Shown piece after piece: positions 1-5,947 of a stretch of 6,776 bases of DNA (position 1 is its first letter; every line of letters starts with the position of its first letter). The notes under the pieces were generated by a model, which had not been told where the DNA came from, did not search any database, and saw only the letters and a list, made by a program, of their open reading frames with translations. The translations under genes and the position numbers were made by a program. The stretch covers positions 1 through 6,776 of the forward strand of contig JAFGOO010000163.1 in NCBI GenBank assembly GCA_016926455.1. The letters are read 5' to 3'. This DNA comes from Methanosarcinaceae archaeon (lineage in GTDB: Archaea > Halobacteriota > Methanosarcinia > Methanosarcinales > Methanosarcinaceae).

Positions 1-1
1 A

Positions 2-601
2 TATGTTCCGAGTACTTTCGATCAAACAACAGAGAGAATACCTTTTCAACGCAATGAGTTTTTAAAAGAGTTTCGAGATGCCGGACTCGTTATACACAAT
101 GGTAAAAAACATTATGCTATCGTCGGATTGTCAAAGGGTGGTGTTGTAAAGGAATACGATAAAGAAAAGAAAACACAGGTTTTGGATGACTGCGGATACA
201 TCGGCAAGTTACAAAACGGCAAAATGATATCGACCCAGAATCATAATAACCATAAAATCCATTACACACCTGAATTTGCAGAAGTACAGGCACCGCTTTA
301 TATGATCAGGCAAAACATTCCCGATCCTCTCAAGTTTCTGGTACTGCGCATCTTTAATGTGACAGTCGGACGTATGCGATTGGTGAGAGAGATGATTAAA
401 AAGCTCTTAGTTAAAGTATTATTATCAAATGCCGGAAAGTCTCGCTTCACCTTGATCAGAAGAATTGTTTTTTCAGATCCTGTGAAGATCGTGGACCGTA
501 TCGAACCACAACCTGATGGTGGCTCATTTGCATTTTTGGATCACGGGATCAAGTTTTCCACCATCCATATGGCATCTTCAAAGTATTATTACCACAAATG
601 A
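2..601 (+). CDS. C-terminal part of an unrecognised polysaccharide-locus protein (possibly heparinase II/III-like)
   Basis: The frame is open from the left edge, so this is the last 199 residues of a longer protein; a TTG at 128 is not a credible start because coding continues upstream of it. The visible part has alternating short beta-type stretches (HYAIVGLSKGG, then VLDDCGYIGKLQNGKMISTQ), a basic hydrophobic middle (about residues 105-150) and a beta-rich end closing with HGIKFSTIHMASSKYYYHK. No signal peptide can be judged because the N-terminus is missing. The beta-rich tail and the neighbouring deacetylase and aminotransferase recall the C-terminal sandwich of heparinase/alginate-lyase-like proteins found in exopolysaccharide loci, but no catalytic motif is visible, so this is only a guess. 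Its TGA overlaps the next gene's ATG (ATGA, 598-601), so the two are probably translationally coupled. Coding status is secure; function is not. Confidence 0.75.
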   Translation, partial: YVPSTFDQTTERIPFQRNEFLKEFRDAGLVIHNGKKHYAIVGLSKGGVVKEYDKEKKTQVLDDCGYIGKLQNGKMISTQNHNNHKIHYTPEFAEVQAPLYMIRQNIPDPLKFLVLRIFNVTVGRMRLVREMIKKLLVKVLLSNAGKSRFTLIRRIVFSDPVKIVDRIEPQPDGGSFAFLDHGIKFSTIHMASSKYYYHK

Positions 602-1524
602 AAATTTGCTCCATCACCGTTGACGTCGACTGTCTCAACTCCAATTTTAAAGGGTTCGGATTGCGGAAGCCTCATTATTCATACCGGGAATTCGGGTTGG
701 GACTAGAAAATATACTACAGTTTTTTGATCAGTATAATGTTAAGGCGACGTTTTTTTTCGTAGCGAAAGATGTGGAAATTGCCGAAAACGTAACCTTACT
801 TTCTGCAGTTGCCGATGCAGGTCACGAAATAGCGAGCCACTCCTATTCTCATCCGCAAGGGTTCAGATTGCTGCCCCTTGAAGATAAGACATTTGAACTT
901 CGAAAATCGAAGGAAATACTTGAAGATCTCACCGGAAAGGAGGTTATCGGTTTCAGAGCACCAGGCTGGAATATCTCGGATGATGTACTGCCGGTTTTAC
1001 GAAAACTCGGTTACAAGTATGATTCCTCCGTCTTTCCCACGTCCATTTCCATCTTGTTAAAGGTGCTTCACTACTATGCTATGAGAAAAAGAGATGCATT
1101 AACGAGATCGACCCTCGGAAAACTATATTACCTGGTATCTCCTTCCACCCCCTACCATACTGAAGAAAGAAAACTGGGGGAAAAGGGTAATTCAGATTTT
1201 GTTGAATTTCCTGTACAGGTTACGGGATTTTGTAGACTGCCTTTCTTTGCGAGCTTTCACCTGTCCTATCCTTCATGCATTGAAATGGGCTATAAAACCA
1301 TTAAAAATAGAAGCATCATCAATTACCAGATGCACCTGAGTGATTTTGTCGATTACACAGTCAAAGAATTCTCTGACGAAGTCCCTTATCAGACCGGATC
1401 GTATCTACCTTTTTCACTTAAACTGACGCTTACTGAAAAAATGAAAATTTGGAACAAGGTATTCAGGATCATTACAGAAGACTACGATTATCTTCCTTTG
1501 AAGGAAACGTTAGCATACCTATGA
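598..1524 (+). CDS. polysaccharide deacetylase (NodB fold, carbohydrate esterase 4 type)
   Basis: The 308-aa product has the ordered NodB motifs of metal-dependent de-N-acetylases. Motif 1 is TVDVD (residues 7-11, with D9 and D11 as likely catalytic base and metal ligand). The strand KATFFFV is at 49-55. Motif 2 is HSYSH (H81 and H85, metal ligands), motif 3 is FRAPGW (119-124), and YDSSVFP at 141-147 follows the FRAPGW region. A late MHLSDF (245-250) could supply the motif-5 histidine. There is no signal peptide or membrane segment, so a cytoplasmic role on a sugar or lipid-linked intermediate is more likely than cell-wall editing. Family knowledge supports removal of N-acetyl groups from a glycan; the exact substrate is unknown. 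The ATG overlaps the preceding stop and has no clear Shine-Dalgarno, which fits coupled translation; its own stop overlaps the aminotransferase start. An 8-T run (751-758) lies in the coding sequence. Confidence 0.92.
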   Translation: MKICSITVDVDCLNSNFKGFGLRKPHYSYREFGLGLENILQFFDQYNVKATFFFVAKDVEIAENVTLLSAVADAGHEIASHSYSHPQGFRLLPLEDKTFELRKSKEILEDLTGKEVIGFRAPGWNISDDVLPVLRKLGYKYDSSVFPTSISILLKVLHYYAMRKRDALTRSTLGKLYYLVSPSTPYHTEERKLGEKGNSDFVEFPVQVTGFCRLPFFASFHLSYPSCIEMGYKTIKNRSIINYQMHLSDFVDYTVKEFSDEVPYQTGSYLPFSLKLTLTEKMKIWNKVFRIITEDYDYLPLKETLAYL

Positions 1525-2705
1525 TTCCCCGATTAAAACCGGCAATCGGAGCAAGAGAATTGGCCGCCGCTTTTCATCCTCCGCGTCGCGATGATGTGGA
1601 GCGATTCGAACGGTCATTTGCCGAACTAATGGGGCAGAAACACGCCCTTGCTTTTCCCTATGGCCGCACCGGCCTGATGCTTCTTCTCGAAGCTTTGGGA
1701 TTGGATGATAAAGAAATCATATGTCCGGCTTATACCTGTGTGGTCGTTCCTCATGCCATTACGTATAGTGGAAACAAGCCTGTTTTTATTGACTGTGAAG
1801 TGGTCGGATTCAATATGGATCTCAACATTGCAAAGCAGGCGATCAGTGAGAAAACGGGAGCAATCATTGCAACATCACTTTTCGGATATCCTGTAAACCT
1901 GGATCAACTTGACGAAATACGAAAGAGGCATCCAAATGTTTTTATAATTCAGGACTGCGCTCACAGTTTTGCAGCTGAATGGAATGGAAGACCTGTCCAG
2001 AAAGAAGGAATTGCCGCTCTGTTTGGATTGAATATCAGCAAAACTCTGACCTCTATTTTCGGTGGTATGATAACTACTGACAATGAAGACGTTTATCATA
2101 AATTAAAAACAATTCGTCAGCAAAGATTGAAAAAGCCAGGTTGGGGAAAAGGCTTTCGCCGCCTGCTTTATCTTTTGGCAGTATATCCCGCTTTTTGGGA
2201 GCCCGTGTATGGCTTGATCAATCGTTTGGAACGTTTGGGGTTGCTCAATTATTTTGTTAAATATTATGATGATTCAAAAATTGATATGCCATTAGATTAT
2301 CTGGAAGGAATGTGTGAGGTAGAAGCTCGTGTGGGAAGAGTTAACATAGGAAGATATGAAACAATTATTGATAAGAGACGGGCGGCTGCACAATACTATT
2401 TTAAGTGTTTGACTGATAGACCGGACTTCAAAATGACCCCTGAAGTTGAGGGTGCGACTTATTCTCATTTTGTGGTTCGTGTCGACGATAGAGATGAATG
2501 GTTACAACGAGCAATTCGCAAAGGCATCCAACTGGGCTGGTTGATAGAATATAACATTCCAGAAATGGAGGCTTATGGAGGATATCCTTCAAAGGATTTT
2601 CCTGTCGCGGGTGATTATGCGAGTAGAGCGATTAACCTACCCGTTTGGGGAGGTGAATTCATAGCGCAGAAAGTTGTTAAATTGCTTAAGCGTTATTGCA
2701 TATAA
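1521..2705 (+). CDS. DegT/DnrJ/EryC1/StrS family PLP-dependent sugar aminotransferase
   Basis: The 394-aa product has the usual length and motif order of fold-type I nucleotide-sugar aminotransferases. A Gly/Thr-containing cofactor loop is at YGRTGLMLLLEALGL (47-61). CPAYTCVV (68-75) and PVFIDCE (87-93) follow. IIQDCAHSF (142-150) carries the PLP-ring aspartate D145 and H148. NISKTLTSIFGGM (171-183) carries K174 as the likely Schiff-base lysine. Such enzymes convert a keto nucleotide sugar to an amino sugar, usually with glutamate as donor. A longer reading from 1449 would add 24 residues overlapping the deacetylase. I chose 1521 because it gives an ATGA stop/start overlap and the MIPRLKP opening suits the family; an AAGGA lies 15 bases upstream at 1501-1505. 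It is the third gene of the coupled set and probably provides the amino group whose acylation the neighbours control. The specific sugar cannot be told from sequence. Confidence 0.93.
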   Translation: MIPRLKPAIGARELAAAFHPPRRDDVERFERSFAELMGQKHALAFPYGRTGLMLLLEALGLDDKEIICPAYTCVVVPHAITYSGNKPVFIDCEVVGFNMDLNIAKQAISEKTGAIIATSLFGYPVNLDQLDEIRKRHPNVFIIQDCAHSFAAEWNGRPVQKEGIAALFGLNISKTLTSIFGGMITTDNEDVYHKLKTIRQQRLKKPGWGKGFRRLLYLLAVYPAFWEPVYGLINRLERLGLLNYFVKYYDDSKIDMPLDYLEGMCEVEARVGRVNIGRYETIIDKRRAAAQYYFKCLTDRPDFKMTPEVEGATYSHFVVRVDDRDEWLQRAIRKGIQLGWLIEYNIPEMEAYGGYPSKDFPVAGDYASRAINLPVWGGEFIAQKVVKLLKRYCI

Positions 2706-2792
2706 TCCAATCTTGTTTTTTTGATGAAAGTGGAGAATAAAATATCTGTATAGGTTCTTTTTGTAATTGAATCACTTTAGGGTTGTATTCCC

Positions 2793-2806
2793 CGCCGATT
2801 GCGGCG
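2793..2806 (+). repeat. left-end subterminal hairpin of the IS200-type element
   Basis: CGCCG (2793-2797) and CGGCG (2802-2806) form a perfect 5-bp stem around loop ATTG. An outer TATT/AATA pairing (2786-2789 with 2808-2811) extends it across an internal loop, giving the imperfect palindrome typical of TnpA binding sites. The core 2792-2806 matches the right-end hairpin core (3268-3282 region) at 13 of 15 positions. Confidence 0.75.
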
Positions 2807-2814
2807 TAATATTC

Positions 2815-2821
2815 AGGAGTG
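2815..2821 (+). promoter_or_regulatory. Shine-Dalgarno-like AGGAG overlapping the transposase start codon
   Basis: AGGAG (2815-2819) shares its last G with the GTG start at 2819-2821, so there is no normal spacer. An in-frame TAA at 2807-2809 excludes an upstream start, and no ATG follows in the early coding sequence. Together with the left-end hairpin just upstream, this suggests inefficient translation, in line with the low expression known for IS200 transposases. Confidence 0.4.
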
Positions 2822-3262
2822 AGCACATATATACACAAAAGTCATAATGTAATAGTATTGATTTACCATTTGGTATTTCCGGCGAGATACAGACGGGCAG
2901 TAATTGATAACGACGTCGATGGTTTTCAGAAAGAGGTTTGTTTGGAAATTGAGAAGCGATATCAGGTGAAGTTTTTAGAGATCGGCACAGATAAGGATCA
3001 TGTGCATTTTTTGGTCCAATCTGATCCTGCGTATAGTGTAACAAAGTTAGTAACACTGATAAAGAGTCTCACTGCTCGAGAGGTATTCAAACGCTGTTCC
3101 CAGGTGAAAAAGCAACTATGGGGAGGAGAATTTTGGACGGATGGTTATTATGCTGGAACAGTTGGCAAACATGGCAATGAAACAATAATTGGAAATTATG
3201 TAAAAGAACAGGGGAAGGAATATCAGAAACTGCATGAAGACCGGCAGCTGGTGCTCTTTTAA
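2819..3262 (+). CDS. tnpA: IS200-type Y1 HUH single-strand transposase
   Basis: The 147-aa product has the full length and motifs of IS200/IS605 TnpA, which cuts and rejoins single-stranded DNA at hairpin-marked ends. The opening STYIHKSHNV and the body VFPARYRR are characteristic of the family. The HUH metal-binding motif is H61-V62-H63 within TDKDHVHFLV. WGGEFWTDGYYAGTVGKHGN (101-120) precedes the helix NYVKEQ, where Y127 is the expected nucleophile and Q131, four residues on, the third metal ligand; the same spacing is known in IS608 TnpA. All catalytic residues seen are intact and there is no frameshift, so the protein is probably functional. The start is GTG, with an AGGAG overlapping it. 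The stop codon abuts the right-end hairpin. It has no role in polysaccharide synthesis and is an insertion into the locus. Confidence 0.95.
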   Translation: MSTYIHKSHNVIVLIYHLVFPARYRRAVIDNDVDGFQKEVCLEIEKRYQVKFLEIGTDKDHVHFLVQSDPAYSVTKLVTLIKSLTAREVFKRCSQVKKQLWGGEFWTDGYYAGTVGKHGNETIIGNYVKEQGKEYQKLHEDRQLVLF

Positions 3263-3286
3263 TACTCCGCTGCTTGCGGCGGGGTA
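3263..3286 (+). repeat. right-end subterminal hairpin of the IS200-type element
   Basis: A nearly continuous 10-pair stem runs from TACTCCGCTG (3263-3272) to CGGCGGGGTA (3277-3286) around loop CTTG, including two T-G wobbles. It begins on the base after the transposase stop. No T-run follows, so it looks like a TnpA recognition hairpin and not a rho-independent terminator. Confidence 0.8.
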
Positions 3287-3467
3287 GTTTATCGAATAGT
3301 TTAATAGATATCTTATCAATTCCTATTCTATCGCCTTCTATGAAAAGAAACGACATCAAGGTAGAACTGGCTGTTTGGAATTCAGTCTCGCTATTTTTTT
3401 TACCGTGACCTCATAGCCCCGCCGCTTCTGTCTGCCTATATCAGAAACATCGGAAAGGTTTTCTGAA
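3287..3467. other. non-coding leader between the IS element and the ArnD-like gene
   Basis: No convincing gene is present in these 181 bases. The only ATG-initiated + strand reading of note (3340-3408) gives 22 residues with no ribosome binding site or recognisable similarity. The stretch is AT-rich at first (an AGATATCT palindrome at 3306-3313), contains an 8-T run (3394-3401) and ends in a GC-richer part before the ribosome binding site. It may hold a promoter for the downstream genes, but I could not assign -35/-10 boxes with confidence. Confidence 0.4.
3452..3458 (+). promoter_or_regulatory. ribosome binding site of the ArnD-like gene
   Basis: GGAAAGG ends 9 bases before the ATG at 3468. 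It supports this start, and hence independent translation initiation after the IS insertion, unlike the coupled genes upstream. Confidence 0.55.
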
Positions 3468-4418
3468 ATGCCATTACGAGAAAAGGTACTGCATTTAAGG
3501 ATTGATGTCGACACCACCGTGGGCATCGAGAAAGGAGTTCCGCAGCTCTTGGACTTTCTGGACCGGTACAATGCAACGGCGACTTTCTTCGTTCCCATGG
3601 GACCCGACAACTTGGTCCGATCCGGCTTCAGAAGGCTTTTAAAGAACGGATTTGTTTCCCAGACAGTACAGATGAATCCTTTCAGGGTTTATGGTATTCC
3701 TTATATAGTAAAGGGACTTTTAGGATTTAACGGGTGCGTGGGCGCAGATCATCCTAAAATGCTCTGTAAAATACAGGACAAGGGGCATGAAGTGGCACTT
3801 CACGGGTGGGACCACGCTTGGTGGGGAGACGAACTGATGGAAAGTACGGTCGATGAGATCAAGGAGCAGTTGAACCTAGCGATTGAATCCTACGAGAAAA
3901 TTCTGGGGGTACGACCTCAGGGGTTCGGCGCACCAGGATGGAGATGTTGCACTGCCAGTCTGAAGGCCCTCGATGGTTTCGGATTTCAATTTCTTTCGGA
4001 AACACAGGGCCATACGCCTTCATATTTATCTCTTTCAGGTTATAAAAACCGGACATTGAATCTACCCATGACGGTACCTCCGCTGTTCGAAGTATATTAC
4101 AATACAAGATATGATGAAGATGAGACAATTCGCCTGACACTCAATGTCATCAAGGAAGATGGATTCAACCTGTTTCTGATCCATGCGGAATATGAAGTCT
4201 TTGCCATATGGGACCTCTTAAGTAGACTTTTTGAGCAGATGCACGACTCAGGGTACCGTATTGTACCCGTTAAGAACTATTTTGACGACAAAACAGAAAA
4301 CGAATCCTACGATGTTTACGAGGTTGTTTACAGGACCTGCCGAGGAACCGTTGGCCCGTCGGCATCCCAGGCGGCTATGCCGATTCAGTCGCCGAGGGAT
4401 AGGAATGAAGTTAGATAA
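3468..4418 (+). CDS. ArnD-like polysaccharide deacetylase / formamido-sugar deformylase
   Basis: The 316-aa product is a NodB-fold hydrolase that follows ArnD, the undecaprenyl-phosphate-4-formamido-arabinose deformylase. LRIDVDT (10-16; D13 and D15) is followed by GVPQLLDFLDRYN (23-35), ATFFVPMGPDN (38-48), HEVALHGWDH (107-116; metal ligands H112 and H116), GAPGWR (154-159) and IHAE (238-241), each with a counterpart at the same place in ArnD as I recall that sequence. The 60-residue spacer between GPDN and HEVALH is also ArnD-like. ArnD is about 296 residues; the extra length is mostly a polar C-terminal tail from about 275. No signal peptide is visible. By family knowledge it should deformylate or deacetylate a lipid-linked amino sugar at the membrane. 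No arnA/B/C/T-like gene is in view, so the arn pathway itself is not implied; a related sugar of this locus is the better guess. GC content is higher than in the genes that follow. Confidence 0.9.
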   Translation: MPLREKVLHLRIDVDTTVGIEKGVPQLLDFLDRYNATATFFVPMGPDNLVRSGFRRLLKNGFVSQTVQMNPFRVYGIPYIVKGLLGFNGCVGADHPKMLCKIQDKGHEVALHGWDHAWWGDELMESTVDEIKEQLNLAIESYEKILGVRPQGFGAPGWRCCTASLKALDGFGFQFLSETQGHTPSYLSLSGYKNRTLNLPMTVPPLFEVYYNTRYDEDETIRLTLNVIKEDGFNLFLIHAEYEVFAIWDLLSRLFEQMHDSGYRIVPVKNYFDDKTENESYDVYEVVYRTCRGTVGPSASQAAMPIQSPRDRNEVR

Positions 4419-4477
4419 TCTCAGGTATAGATAGTGAATCATTATGAGAACAGTAGTCATGCAGGAAGTATCATTAT

Positions 4478-5080
4478 ATGAATACAACATTTAATGTTCG
4501 ACCCCTGAAAAAAGAAGATTGCAGAGAGGTTGCGAGAATACGTTTCGAAATTCAAGAATGGGGGTTTCTGCCATCCCTGGGAGTGGACTTTTTGTCAGAA
4601 TTATTAAAAGGCACATGCGAATCAAAATGGGGTTTCGGGATTGCATGTTTAGACAAAAAAGAAAAAATTGCAGGGTTTGTATTTGCCACTACCGATCTCA
4701 AGAAATATTATCGAGACATATTGTTTCGCAGAGGAGCTCTTATGGCTTTTTTTGCTTTTTTAAGATTGCTTCAGAAACCAGATCTAATACATGGTATTGT
4801 TCAGTATCTAGGTTATCCTGATAAAATGTCTCATGACGCCATCAAGGCCGAATGGTTGACGATGGTTGTGAGAGAAGAATATAGGAATAAAAAAATTGGT
4901 AATATTTTAACTTCATCATTAATTGAAGAGTTTAGAAAAAGAGGAGTTAAACAATTTAAATCCACGGTTGCATCGAAAAACGAGATCAGTTGTCGAATAC
5001 ATGTTAGGTATGGTTTTAAATTTATGCGAACATTCAACTTACATGGTGAAGAAATCAATGTTTATAAGTATATAATTTAG
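4478..5080 (+). CDS. GNAT family N-acetyltransferase
   Basis: The 200-aa product opens with FNVRPLKKEDCREVARI (5-21), the usual first strand and helix of GNAT enzymes. IAGFVFATTD (64-73) forms the central strands. The acetyl-CoA segment is WLTMVVREEYRNKKIGNILTSSL (126-148), where R136-x-x-x-x-G141 fits the R/Q-xx-G-x-G/A loop except that lysine replaces the first glycine. TVASKNEISCRIHVRYGFK (163-181) is the classic C-terminal strand-helix with NxxSxxxYxxxGF-like spacing. Between the strands, residues 75-122 form a long, partly hydrophobic insertion. The expected role is transfer of an acetyl or other acyl group from CoA to an amine, plausibly the amino sugar made by the aminotransferase; that substrate is inferred from context. 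AGGA (4463-4466) lies 11 bases before the ATG. Codon use is noticeably more AT-rich than in the ArnD-like gene, from which it is separated by 59 bases. Confidence 0.88.
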   Translation: MNTTFNVRPLKKEDCREVARIRFEIQEWGFLPSLGVDFLSELLKGTCESKWGFGIACLDKKEKIAGFVFATTDLKKYYRDILFRRGALMAFFAFLRLLQKPDLIHGIVQYLGYPDKMSHDAIKAEWLTMVVREEYRNKKIGNILTSSLIEEFRKRGVKQFKSTVASKNEISCRIHVRYGFKFMRTFNLHGEEINVYKYII

Positions 5081-5177
5081 TCTCTCCTACACAGTTTTCA
5101 TAAGTTTTTCACGGATAATCTTACACATCAAATCAATATGTTTTGTTCAATGATTTTATCGTAGCAGGCTTCATAAT

Positions 5178-5888
5178 ATGATATACAAAACGCACCGTAA
5201 TCGCCCCGAAAATATTTCTCAAAAAGATAAAACAATTTGGGAAGCTTCTATTGCAGGAAAGGATTTACTGGATTATCTTTACACGGGGCTTCCCGGGTTT
5301 TTCCAGCGTAAGGGTCACAAAATCTTACACAGGTGGTCCCGCACATTTAAAGAAAAGATAATCCTTGAAATAGGCTGTGGTCACGGACATCATTTAACAT
5401 TTGGGAGTACCTATTGCCGTTATTACGGGTTGGATATTTCTCGTGATTTCTTGAAGACTGCAAATAAAAGGCACTCTGGGAACATTATACCTGTACAAGG
5501 TGATATTACAGCATTACCATTTCTGAATAAGTCTGTAGACGTAATTATTTGTGTTTATACCCTGGAGCATGTGAGGAATTTGCCCCAAGCCATAATTGAA
5601 GTTAAGAGAGTTTTAAAAGACAATGGTTCATTTTTAGTGGGTATACCATGTGAAGGAGGGTTCTGTTACAATGTTGGCCGGGAATTTACTTCAAAGCCTT
5701 ACATGGAGAAAAAATATGGCCTGGATTATGATGCAATAATCAAGTATGAGCATTGTAATGAAATTTGGGATTTAATCAAACTATTGAAAGAAAATTTTAA
5801 GATAAAAAAGTCAAAATGGATCCCACTGAATATCCCAAATTACCACATCAACATCATATCCTGTTTTGAGTGCATATCTAATCAATAA
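5178..5888 (+). CDS. class I SAM-dependent methyltransferase
   Basis: The 236-aa product has the Rossmann-type motifs of Methyltransf_11-like enzymes. Motif I is ILEIGCGHGHHL (62-73) and binds S-adenosylmethionine. YYGLDIS (82-88) carries the acidic residue D86 at the end of strand 2. VQGDITALPF (106-115) is motif II, VDVIICVYTLEHV (120-132) is the post-strand-4 motif, and RVLKDNGSFLVGIP (144-157) is motif III. The N-terminal 55 residues and the C-terminal part from about 160 are family-variable and probably set the acceptor. In this locus it may methylate a sugar hydroxyl or a glycan end, but the same fold acts on many small molecules, so the acceptor is unassigned. The start at 5178 has only a weak AGG upstream (5166-5168). 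A 97-base gap free of genes precedes it. Confidence 0.9.
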   Translation: MIYKTHRNRPENISQKDKTIWEASIAGKDLLDYLYTGLPGFFQRKGHKILHRWSRTFKEKIILEIGCGHGHHLTFGSTYCRYYGLDISRDFLKTANKRHSGNIIPVQGDITALPFLNKSVDVIICVYTLEHVRNLPQAIIEVKRVLKDNGSFLVGIPCEGGFCYNVGREFTSKPYMEKKYGLDYDAIIKYEHCNEIWDLIKLLKENFKIKKSKWIPLNIPNYHINIISCFECISNQ

Positions 5889-5899
5889 TTCTCAGAATT
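5887..5899. repeat. short perfect palindrome at the methyltransferase stop
   Basis: AATTCT, one central C and AGAATT form a 13-base inverted repeat that overlaps the TAA stop. The arms are AT-rich and no T-run follows, so it is a weak terminator candidate at best; it could be chance or a protein-binding site. Confidence 0.3.
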
Positions 5900-5947
5900 A
5901 ATTCATCAGGGAAGTCAACAAATACGAGATATCTTTCAAATTAAAAA

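Larger units (their letters stand above)
2786..3304 (+). mobile_element. IS200-type single-gene insertion sequence (ends approximate)
   Basis: A single tnpA-like gene is flanked by two closely related GC-rich palindromes, one 12 bases before its start codon and the other directly after its stop. This is the architecture of IS200/IS605 elements, which have subterminal hairpins instead of terminal inverted repeats and make no target-site duplication. No tnpB accessory gene is present, so it is IS200-like rather than IS605-like. The exact cleavage points cannot be read without an empty-site comparison; the given ends run from the outer arm of the left hairpin to the AT-rich stretch after the right hairpin. 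It lies between the aminotransferase and ArnD-like genes in the direction of transcription. Confidence 0.85.

Noticed and set aside
128..601. TTG at 128 as a real start of the first gene
   Set aside because: The same frame is open and protein-like back to base 2, so the gene begins outside the window.
1449..1520. Upstream in-frame ATG extending the aminotransferase by 24 residues
   Set aside because: It lies deep inside the deacetylase gene, adds residues unlike the family's N-terminus, and would replace a clean ATGA overlap at 1521.
2786..3304. Hairpin pair around a small gene read as a CRISPR-like or retron-like element
   Set aside because: There are only two palindromes, no repeated spacers and no reverse transcriptase; the Y1 HUH transposase fully explains them.
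3294..3328. GAATAG ... CTATTC inverted repeat as a terminator
   Set aside because: The arms are 6 bases and AT-rich, the loop is over 20 bases and no T-run follows directly.
2772..3359. Reverse-strand open frames across the transposase
   Set aside because: They lie antisense to a clear TnpA gene, have no family features, and are shadows of its codons.
3340..3408. 22-residue open frame between the IS element and the ArnD-like gene
   Set aside because: It has no ribosome binding site, no recognisable similarity and only chance length.
3859..4490. Open frames on both strands overlapping the ArnD-like gene and its 3' end
   Set aside because: They are out of frame with a strongly supported NodB-fold protein and show no domain or start signal.
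5081..5177. Possible promoter before the methyltransferase gene
   Set aside because: The stretch is AT-rich, but no -35/-10 pair with proper spacing stood out.
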